Shown: positions 33,721-40,665 of the stretch, one piece after another
Position numbering within the stretch: the stretch's first letter is position 1
How the letters are laid out: the number at the start of each line of letters is the position of its first letter
NCBI RefSeq assembly: GCF_025716945.1
Contig: NZ_JAOVZT010000019.1
Location: 1 to 53,806 of the forward strand
Reading direction: 5' to 3'
DNA: 53,806 nucleotides
From: Geodermatophilus sp. YIM 151500
Lineage (GTDB): Bacteria; Actinomycetota; Actinomycetes; Mycobacteriales; Geodermatophilaceae
Program-made: the position numbers and the translations under genes
The notes under the pieces: model-generated
Database searches by the model: none
What the model saw: only the letters and a program-made list of their open reading frames with translations
Told to the model about the DNA's origin: nothing

Positions 33721-36700
33721 TCACCCCGTCGGTGGACGGTCGTAGAAGACCTGCTCGACGACCGAGCGGGCGTGCCGGGTGGCCCGCCGGTAGTCGTCGA
33801 CGAACCGGCCGGGGTCGTCGTCCGGGCCGTAGCCGCAGGCGCGGGCCACCCCGGCGAGCTCGGGCCCGGGCCGCGGCAGCTGGTCGCTGGGCCGCCCGCG
33901 GACGAGGAACACCGCGTTGCGGGCCCGGCTGGCCAGGTCCCACGCCTCGCGCAGCGCATCGGCCTGCTCGCCGGTCAGCAGGCCGGCGGCGCGGCACGCC
34001 TCGAGCGCCGCCACCGTGGTGGCGACCCGCAGCTGCGGCAGCTCGGCCGCCGAGCCCAGCTGCAGCAGCTGCACGGTCCACTCGACGTCGGCCAGCCCGC
34101 CCCGGCCGAGCTTGGTGTGCGTGGCCGGGTCGGCCCCGCGCGGCAACCGCTCCCGCTCGACCCGCGCCTTGATCCGCCGGATCTCGGCCACCTGCTCGGC
34201 GCTCAGCCCGTCGGCCGGGTAGCGCAGCGGGTCGACCAGCGCGACGAAGGCCGCGCCGAGTCCGGGGTCGCCGGCGACCGGCACGGCGCGGAGCAGCGCC
34301 TGCACCTCCCACACCGACACCCAGCGCTCGTAGTACTCGCGGTAGGCCGACAGACTCCGCACCAGGGAGCCCTGGCGGCCCTCGGGGCGCAGGTCGGCGT
34401 CGACCTCGAACGCCGGGTCGGGCGCCGGCTCGGCCAGCAGCCGGCGCAGGGTGTGCGCGACGGCGTTCGCCGCGGCGGCGGCCTTGTCCTCGTCGGCGCC
34501 GGCGCGCGGGCGCTGCACGTACAGCACGTCGGCGTCCGAGCCGTAGCCCATCTCGCCGCCGCCGAGCCGTCCCATGCCGATCACAGCCAGGTCCATCGGC
34601 AGGTCTGCGGGGTCCAGCCCGGCCTCCTGCGCGTGCGCACGGACGGCGGCGTCCAGACCCACCCGCAGCGTGGCGACGGCGATGTCGGTGAGCGCCGTGC
34701 CGACCCGGACGACGTCGAGCCGGCCGAGCAGGTCGGCGCAGGCGACCCGCAGCAGCTCGTGGCGGCGCAGCCCGCGCAGCACGCGGACCGCCGCCTGCGG
34801 GTCGGCCGCCCGGCCGGCCGCCTGCCCCCACGCGCCGGTCAGCGCGTCCGCCGAGCGCGGCTCCAGCTCTGCGTCGTCGGCGAGGATGCGCAGCGCCTCG
34901 GGCGTCCGGGTGAGCAGACCGGCCACGTACTGGCTGGAGCCGAGCAGCTGGGCCAGCCGCTCGGCCACCTGCCCCTCGTCGCGCAGCAGGCGGAGGAACC
35001 ACTGGTCCCCGCCGAGCGCCTCGCTCACCTGCCGGTAGGCCAGCAGGCCGGCGTCGGGGTTGGGGCAGGAGGCGAAGGTCTGCAGCAGGACGGGCAGCAG
35101 CAGCCGCTGGAGGGCCGCCGTCCGCGACACCCCGCCGGTCAGCGCGCCGAGGTGGCGCAGCGCGCCGTCCGGGTCGCCGAAGCCGAGCGCGCGCAGCCAG
35201 TCCCCGGCCGCCTTCGACCCCAGCGACAGGCGCTCGCCGGGCACCCGGGCCACCGCCGACAGCAGCGGCCGGTAGAACAGCTTCTCGTGCAGCCGCCGCA
35301 CCTCGCGGGTGTGCAGGGCGAGCTCGGCCCGCAGCACGGCCACGGCGTCGCCCCGGTGGTCGGGCTTGTAGCCCAGCGAGCGGGCCAGCCAGCGCAGCTG
35401 CTGCTCGTCGGTGGGCAGCAGGTGGGTGCGCCGCAGCCGCAGTAGTTGGAGCCGGTGCTCGACGGTGCGCAGGAAGCGGTAGGAGGCGATGAGCGTGGCG
35501 GCGTCGTCGCGGCCGACGTAGCCCCCGGCCGACAGCGCGGCCAGCGCGGGCAGCGTGCCGCCGGTCCGCAGCGAGGTGTCGGCCCGCCCGTGCACCAGCT
35601 GCAGCAGCTGGACGGCGAACTCCACGTCGCGCAGCCCGCCGCGGCCGAGCTTGAGCTCGCGCTCGGCCTGGGCCGGGGGGATGTGCGCCTCGACCCGCCG
35701 GCGCATCGCCTGCACCTCGCCGACGAAGCCGGGCCGGTCACCGGCCTCCCACACCAGCGGCCACAGCGCGTCGACGTAGCCGCGCCCGAGGTCGGGGTCG
35801 CCGGCGACCGGGCGCATCTTCAGCAGCGCCTGGAACTCCCAGGTGCTGGCCCAGGTGCGGTAGTACGCCTCGTGCCCCGCGACGGTGCGCACCAGGGCAC
35901 CGGCCTTGCCCTCGGGCCGCAGCGCCGCGTCGACCTCCCAGGCGGCCTGGCCGCAGATCCGCATGAGGGCGGCCGCGACCCGGGTCGCGCTGGCCACGGC
36001 GGGCGCCTCTGCGTCGGTGGGGTCGACCGGCTCGGCGGCGAAGACGACGTCGACGTCGCTGACGTAGTTGAGCTCCCGGCCGCCGCACTTGCCCAGCCCG
36101 ATGACCGCCAGGCGGCAGGGCGCGGCGCCCTCCGGCTGCTCGGCGACGGCGAGGGCGAGGCCCGCGGTGAGCACCGCGGCGGCGATGTCGGCCAGCTCCT
36201 CGGCGACCTCGTCGGGCGGCAGCCCGTCGCCCAGGTCGCGCCCGGCCAGGGAGAGGACGGCGCGCCGGTAGGCCAGCCGCAGGGCCGCCACCCGCTGCGG
36301 GTCCGCGTCCGGGGCCGCCCGGCCGAGGCGGACCCCCCACGGCGGGTCGTCGGGATCGGCGCCGACCGCGGCGAGCAGGTCGCGCTCCAGCCGCCGCGCC
36401 GTGGGCCGCTCGCCGCCGCGCGGCACGCCCTCGTCGTCCTCGTCGAGCACGGTCCAGTCGTCGGGGTTGGCCACCAGGTGGTCGGCGAGCCCCGCGCTGG
36501 CGCCGAGCACCGACAGCAGCCGCGCCCGCAGCAGACCCGACCCGCGCAGGCCGGCCAGCAGCGCCGCCGCCTGCCCACCCGTCGGGTCGGCCCGGTCGAG
36601 CGACTCGACCAGCCGGCTGAGCGACAGCACGGCGAGGTCCGGGTCACCCGCGCGGGCCAGCGCCGAGACGACCGCACCGGCCTCCGGGTCGGCCGGCTCG

Positions 36701-36831
36701 TTGGCCTCCAGGTCCCACAGGCCCAGCGCCGGGTCGGAGAGCAGCCGGGCGGCGCGGGCGCCGTCGTCGAAGCCGAAGCGGGCCAGCCGCACGACGGCCC
36801 GGCGCGGCACCTCGGTGTCGGCGCTGGTCAC
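33721..36831 (-). CDS. glnE: Bifunctional glutamine synthetase adenylyltransferase/deadenylase
   Basis: A 1036-residue GlnE with two nucleotidyltransferase halves. The N-terminal deadenylylating domain has CGGRELNYVSDVDVVFAAEP. The C-terminal adenylylating domain has GRLGGGEMGYGSDADVLYV. Each is followed by RLGRGGLRDVEF-like and KLGRGGLADVEWT helices from the GlnE/GlnD linker regions. It tunes glutamine synthetase activity by adding or removing AMP on a tyrosine according to nitrogen status. Length is normal for actinobacteria. The start is GTG 36831 with GAGGGGAA upstream. It lies downstream of the amidotransferase and glnA2, an arrangement resembling the mycobacterial glnA2-glnE locus. Confidence 0.97.
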   Translation of the reverse strand: MTSADTEVPRRAVVRLARFGFDDGARAARLLSDPALGLWDLEANEPADPEAGAVVSALARAGDPDLAVLSLSRLVESLDRADPTGGQAAALLAGLRGSGLLRARLLSVLGASAGLADHLVANPDDWTVLDEDDEGVPRGGERPTARRLERDLLAAVGADPDDPPWGVRLGRAAPDADPQRVAALRLAYRRAVLSLAGRDLGDGLPPDEVAEELADIAAAVLTAGLALAVAEQPEGAAPCRLAVIGLGKCGGRELNYVSDVDVVFAAEPVDPTDAEAPAVASATRVAAALMRICGQAAWEVDAALRPEGKAGALVRTVAGHEAYYRTWASTWEFQALLKMRPVAGDPDLGRGYVDALWPLVWEAGDRPGFVGEVQAMRRRVEAHIPPAQAERELKLGRGGLRDVEFAVQLLQLVHGRADTSLRTGGTLPALAALSAGGYVGRDDAATLIASYRFLRTVEHRLQLLRLRRTHLLPTDEQQLRWLARSLGYKPDHRGDAVAVLRAELALHTREVRRLHEKLFYRPLLSAVARVPGERLSLGSKAAGDWLRALGFGDPDGALRHLGALTGGVSRTAALQRLLLPVLLQTFASCPNPDAGLLAYRQVSEALGGDQWFLRLLRDEGQVAERLAQLLGSSQYVAGLLTRTPEALRILADDAELEPRSADALTGAWGQAAGRAADPQAAVRVLRGLRRHELLRVACADLLGRLDVVRVGTALTDIAVATLRVGLDAAVRAHAQEAGLDPADLPMDLAVIGMGRLGGGEMGYGSDADVLYVQRPRAGADEDKAAAAANAVAHTLRRLLAEPAPDPAFEVDADLRPEGRQGSLVRSLSAYREYYERWVSVWEVQALLRAVPVAGDPGLGAAFVALVDPLRYPADGLSAEQVAEIRRIKARVERERLPRGADPATHTKLGRGGLADVEWTVQLLQLGSAAELPQLRVATTVAALEACRAAGLLTGEQADALREAWDLASRARNAVFLVRGRPSDQLPRPGPELAGVARACGYGPDDDPGRFVDDYRRATRHARSVVEQVFYDRPPTG

Positions 36832-36915
36832 GGCTTCCCCTCGCCGGCGCTCGTCGGCGTCGTGACCGACGGTGCCGTGCCCGTGCGTGACCTCGGGAGC
36901 CCGGCCACGTCGCCC

Positions 36916-37656
36916 TCAGGCCGCCTGTCGCGCGCGGGACCGGACCAGCGCGGCGAAGCGCGCGGCGAACGGCGCCCACACTTCTTCCAGGTCCGGGTGG
37001 ACGGCGGCGGCGCGCGCGATGATCGTCTCCCGGTCGAACGGGCTGGCGGCCACGCCGATCTCGTCGCGGGTGGCCCACTCCTCGACGATCTCCGGTGTCG
37101 TCTCGATGTGGAACTGCAGCCCGTAGACGTGCCGACCCACGCGGAAGGCCTGGTTCGCGTAGAACGGGTTGCTGGCCAGCAGCGTGGCGCCGGCCGGCAG
37201 CTCGGCGATCTCGTCGTGGTGGAACTGGAGCACGTCCGGCGAGAGCGGCAGCGGGCCGAACACCGGGTCGTCGTCGGCGGCGTCCCGCTTGGCCACGAGC
37301 GTGGCGCCGACCTCGGGGCCGTCGACGCCCTTCCGCACCCGGCCGCCACCGACCTCGGCGAGCAGCTGGGCGCCCAGGCAGATCGCCAGGGTCGGCACGT
37401 CGCCGGCCAGCGCCTGCCGCAGCAGCTGCCGGACGCCGGTCAGCTCGGGGCTGGTCGCCTCGTCGTCCAGCGCCGACTGCGGCCCGCCGAGCACCACCAG
37501 CCCGTCGTGGCCGCTCAGGTCGGCCGGCAGCTGGTCGCCGGCGTCGCTCCGGCGGACGTCGAGGTCCAGTCCGGCGTCGCGGAGCCACTCCCCCAGCCGG
37601 GCGGGCGGATCGGTGTCGCTGGGGACGACGACGAGCAGGCGGGCGGGTGCAGGCAC
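36916..37656 (-). CDS. Class I glutamine amidotransferase
   Basis: A 246-residue stand-alone GATase1 protein. The catalytic triad is clear: C93 in AICLGAQLLA, H183 and E185 in LQFHIE. An N-terminal GLVVLGGPQSA forms the oxyanion strand. It resembles GMP-synthase-like amidotransferases without a synthetase domain, and homologues cleave or form gamma-glutamyl bonds. Its place between glnA2 and glnE suggests a role in glutamine or glutamylated-amine metabolism, by context only. GTG 37656 has no ribosome site but a TACCCT hexamer seven bases upstream, which points to a leaderless mRNA. Confidence 0.9.
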   Translation of the reverse strand: MPAPARLLVVVPSDTDPPARLGEWLRDAGLDLDVRRSDAGDQLPADLSGHDGLVVLGGPQSALDDEATSPELTGVRQLLRQALAGDVPTLAICLGAQLLAEVGGGRVRKGVDGPEVGATLVAKRDAADDDPVFGPLPLSPDVLQFHHDEIAELPAGATLLASNPFYANQAFRVGRHVYGLQFHIETTPEIVEEWATRDEIGVAASPFDRETIIARAAAVHPDLEEVWAPFAARFAALVRSRARQAA

Positions 37657-37663
37657 GCCGCCG

Positions 37664-37669
37664 AGGGTA
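37664..37669 (-). promoter_or_regulatory. Putative -10 box for leaderless amidotransferase transcript
   Basis: TACCCT on the - strand, seven bases before the GTG start at 37656. It fits the TANNNT -10 consensus at the spacing expected if transcription begins at the start codon. The absence of a ribosome site supports this. Confidence 0.45.
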
Positions 37670-37731
37670 GTTCGCGCCGCGGCATCGTCCCGCGCGCACG
37701 CCGCGCCACTCCCCGGCGCTCCTGCGGTCTC

Positions 37732-37786
37732 CCCTGCACTCTTGCGGTCTTGCAGCGCCGCCGGAGTGCAGGGAACACCGCAAGAG
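37732..37786. repeat. Interleaved inverted repeats (A-B-A'-B' order)
   Basis: Arm A CCCTGCACTC (37732-37741) pairs with A' GAGTGCAGGG (37764-37773). Arm B CTCTTGCGGT (37739-37748) pairs with B' ACCGCAAGAG (37777-37786). Both pairs are perfect over 10 bases, and the crossed order is that of an H-type pseudoknot rather than a nested hairpin. TGCGGTCT also recurs directly at 37723-37730 and 37744-37751. It lies upstream of the amidotransferase gene and may be a dispersed intergenic repeat. Confidence 0.65.
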
Positions 37787-37791
37787 CCGTC

Positions 37792-37950
37792 GGGGCGCCC
37801 GTCCGCGGGGCGCCCGGCCGCGGGGCGCCGGACGCGAGGAGCCCGACCGCGAGGAGCCCGACCGCGGGGCGCCCGACCGCGGGGCGCCGGACGCGAGGAG
37901 CCCGGACGCGGGGCGCCCGGCCGCGGGCGCCCGGCCGCGGGCGCCCGGCC
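37792..37950. repeat. 14-15-bp GC-rich minisatellite, about 11 units
   Basis: Tandem units of three types fill the space after glnA2: GGGGCGCCCGNCCGC, GGGGCGCCGGACGC and GAGGAGCCCGACCGC. The order is A A B C C A B C A followed by two shortened A units. Most units contain the palindrome GGGCGCCC or a close variant. With the interleaved repeat beside it, this explains most of the 298-base gap between glnA2 and the amidotransferase gene. Confidence 0.85.
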
Positions 37951-37954
37951 TCGC

Positions 37955-39304
37955 TCACATGGTGGGCAGGTAGCGCTGCAGCTCGAACGGCGTGACGTTG
38001 CGCCGGTAGGCGGCGAACTCCTCGCGCTTGTTGCGCAGGAAGAAGTCGAACACGTGCTCGCCGAGCGTCTCGGCGACCAGCTCGCTGCCCTCCATCGCGG
38101 CCACCGCGTCGCCCAGCGACACCGGAAGGTCCTCGTAGCCGGCCGCGCGGCGCTCGGTGTCGGTGAGCGACCAGACGTCGTCCTCGGCCTCCGGGGGCAG
38201 GTCGTAGCCCTTCTCGATGCCGCGCAGCCCGGCCGCGAGCAGCACCGCGAAGGTGAGGTACGGGTTGCAGGCGGAGTCCGGCGAGCGCACCTCGACGCGG
38301 GCGGAGTTGGCCTTCGAGGGCTTGTAGGAGGGCAGCCGGACCAGCGCCGAGCGGTTGGCCCGACCCCAGGTGGCCGCGGTCGGCGCCTCGGTGCCGGCCA
38401 GCAGCCGGCGGTAGGAGTTGACCGTCTGGTTGGTGACGGCGGTGAACTCCCGCGCGTGGTGCAGGATCCCGGCGATGAACTGCTTGGCCGTCGTCGACAG
38501 CCGCATCGGGTCGGCGGCGTCGTGGAAGGCGTTGCGGTCGCCCTCGAACAGCGACAGGTGGCTGTGCATGGCCGACCCGGCCAGGTCGGTGAACGGCTTG
38601 GGCATGAACGTGGCGTGCACGCCCTGGCTGAGGGCGACCTCCCGGACGACGTGCCGCAGCGTCATGATGTTGTCGGCCATCGACAGCGCGTCGGCGTAGC
38701 GCAGGTCGATCTCCTGCTGCCCGGGGGCGACCTCGTGGTGGCTGAACTCCACCGAGATGCCCATGGCCTCCAGCGCGAAGACCGCCTCCCGGCGGAAGTC
38801 GTGCGCCACGTTGTGCGTGGACAGGTCGAAGTAGCCGCCGGTGTCGGCCGGCTCGGGCGGGCTGCCGTCGGCCGGGAGGTCCTTGAGCAGGAAGAACTCC
38901 ACCTCGGGGTGGGTGTAGAAGGTGAAGCCCATGTCGGCGGCCTTGCCCAGTGCCCGGCGCAGCACGTGCCGCGGGTCGGCCCACGCCGGGGAGCCGTCGG
39001 GCAGGGTGATGTCGCAGAACATCCGCGCGGTGTCGCTGGCCCGGCCCTGGGTGGCCGGCAGCACCTGGAAGGTGCCCGGGTCCGGCTTGGCCAGCATGTC
39101 GGACTCGTAGACGCGGGCGAAGCCCTCGATCGCCGAGCCGTCGAAGCCGATGCCCTCGGCGAACGCCGCCTCGATCTCGGCGGGGGCGACGGCCACCGCC
39201 TTCAGGTAGCCGGTGACGTCGGTGAACCACAGCCGCACGAAGCGGATGTCGCGCTCCTCGAGGGTGCGCAGGACGAACTCCTGCTGACGGTCCATGCCGG
39301 CCAT
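37955..39304 (-). CDS. glnA2: Glutamine synthetase, GlnA2-like
   Basis: A 449-residue type I glutamine synthetase-family protein, very similar by eye to mycobacterial GlnA2 (for example RTLEERDIRFVRLWFTDV near the N-terminus and RVEVRSPDSACNPYLTFAVL). Metal and substrate motifs include PEVEFFLL, FSHHEVAPGQQEIDL, GSAMHSHLSLF and NRSALVRLP. A tyrosine occupies the usual adenylylation position in KGYDLPPEA. GlnA2-type enzymes are not always the main glutamine synthetase; some act on polyamines or have low activity. ATG 39304 was chosen over ATG 39295 because GAGGGA lies eight bases upstream. The minisatellite follows its stop; the amidotransferase gene and glnE lie further downstream. Confidence 0.95.
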   Translation of the reverse strand: MAGMDRQQEFVLRTLEERDIRFVRLWFTDVTGYLKAVAVAPAEIEAAFAEGIGFDGSAIEGFARVYESDMLAKPDPGTFQVLPATQGRASDTARMFCDITLPDGSPAWADPRHVLRRALGKAADMGFTFYTHPEVEFFLLKDLPADGSPPEPADTGGYFDLSTHNVAHDFRREAVFALEAMGISVEFSHHEVAPGQQEIDLRYADALSMADNIMTLRHVVREVALSQGVHATFMPKPFTDLAGSAMHSHLSLFEGDRNAFHDAADPMRLSTTAKQFIAGILHHAREFTAVTNQTVNSYRRLLAGTEAPTAATWGRANRSALVRLPSYKPSKANSARVEVRSPDSACNPYLTFAVLLAAGLRGIEKGYDLPPEAEDDVWSLTDTERRAAGYEDLPVSLGDAVAAMEGSELVAETLGEHVFDFFLRNKREEFAAYRRNVTPFELQRYLPTM

Positions 39305-39386
39305 GATCGCGTTCCCTCGTTTCGCAGGTGTGACGACAGCCCCAGCCTGCCCCGTGCCGCCCGATCGCACACGACCGGCGCGCGGA

Positions 39387-40616
39387 TCAGCCCAGCAGCG
39401 ACCCCAGGGCCACGTCCGGATCGGTCAGCCGGTCGACGTCCACCGGCCGGTCGGACCGGACCAGGCCCTGGATCTCGTCGGTGACACCCCAGACGTTCAC
39501 GTTCATGCCGGCCACCACCCGACCGTCGCGCAGCCAGAACGCGACGAATTCGCCGTCGTCGACCCGGCCCCGGACGACGACGTCGTCGTCCGGCCGCCCC
39601 AGGCCGGAGTACTCCATGCCGAGCTCGTACTGGTCGGTGAAGAAGTACGGCACCCGGTCGTAGGTGACCGGCTGGCCCAGCATGGACCGCGCGGCGGCCG
39701 GTCCGCCGTTCAGCGCGTTGGCCCAGTGCTCGACCCGCAGGTGCCGCCCCGCGTACGGGTTCCACACGGCGGCGACGTCGCCGGCGGCGTGCACATCGCG
39801 GTGCGAGGTGCGCAGCGCCGCGTCGACGACGACGCCGTCACCGACGTCCAGCCCGGCCGCCTCGGCCAGGGCGGTGTTCGGGACGACGCCCACCCCGACC
39901 ACCACCAGGTCGGCGGGCAGCTCCTGCCCGTCGTCGGTGCGCACCGCACGAACCCCGCCGTCGGCACCGGCGATCTCGCGCACGCCGGTGCCGGTGCGCA
40001 CGTCGACCCCGTGATTTCGGTGCAGCCGGGCGAACACCTCGCCCATGGTCGGGCCGAGGGCCTCGTGCAGCGGCGTCGGCCGCGGCTCTACCACGGTGAC
40101 GTCGTTGCCGTGGGTGCGCGCGGCGGCGGCCACCTCGAGGCCGATCCACCCGGCGCCGACGACGACCACCCGCCGTCCGCCGGCGGTGAGGTCGGCCCGC
40201 AGCGCGTCGGAGTCGGCGAGGGTGCGCAGGTACCGGACGCCGCCGAGGTCCGCTCCGGGGAGGTCGGGACGGCGCGGTGCGGCGCCGGTGGTCAGCAGCA
40301 GGCGCGCCCAGGTCAGCCGCTCGCCCGACGCCAGGACGACCGCGTGCGCCGCGAGGTCCAGCGACGCCACCCGGACACCGGTGCGCAGCTCGACGTCGTG
40401 CCCGGCGTACCAGCCGGCGTCGTGCACGAACGCGCCGTCCCGCTCCGCGGAGCCGAGCAGGTAGCCCTTGGACAGCGGCGGCCGCTCGTAGGGCCGCTCC
40501 GGGTCGTCGCCCAGCAGCACGACCGGGCCGTCGAAGCCCTCGGAGCGCAGCGTCTCGGCGGCCTTGGCACCGGCGAGACCCGCCCCGACGATCACGTACG
40601 CAGCGGCTGCGGCCAC
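39387..40616 (-). CDS. Ferredoxin-reductase-like FAD/NAD(P)H oxidoreductase
   Basis: A 409-residue pyridine-nucleotide-disulphide-type flavoprotein of the ferredoxin/rubredoxin reductase group. FAD binding is shown by VIVGAGLAG (8-16) and by DVHAAGDVAAVWNP. The NAD(P)H site is VVVVGAGWIGLEVA. The C-terminal reductase_C domain includes FVAFWLRDGRVVAGMNVN. It probably passes electrons from NAD(P)H to a ferredoxin serving a cytochrome P450 or dioxygenase, but no such partner is encoded nearby. GTG 40616 lies nine bases after GAGGAG, so it is preferred to GTG 40625. It precedes glnA2 by 82 bases on the same strand. Confidence 0.92.
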   Translation of the reverse strand: MAAAAAYVIVGAGLAGAKAAETLRSEGFDGPVVLLGDDPERPYERPPLSKGYLLGSAERDGAFVHDAGWYAGHDVELRTGVRVASLDLAAHAVVLASGERLTWARLLLTTGAAPRRPDLPGADLGGVRYLRTLADSDALRADLTAGGRRVVVVGAGWIGLEVAAAARTHGNDVTVVEPRPTPLHEALGPTMGEVFARLHRNHGVDVRTGTGVREIAGADGGVRAVRTDDGQELPADLVVVGVGVVPNTALAEAAGLDVGDGVVVDAALRTSHRDVHAAGDVAAVWNPYAGRHLRVEHWANALNGGPAAARSMLGQPVTYDRVPYFFTDQYELGMEYSGLGRPDDDVVVRGRVDDGEFVAFWLRDGRVVAGMNVNVWGVTDEIQGLVRSDRPVDVDRLTDPDVALGSLLG

Positions 40617-40665
40617 GGCGGGCACCTCCTCGGACGGTGGGGAGCGCCGGGGTCGGAGCGGGCGC

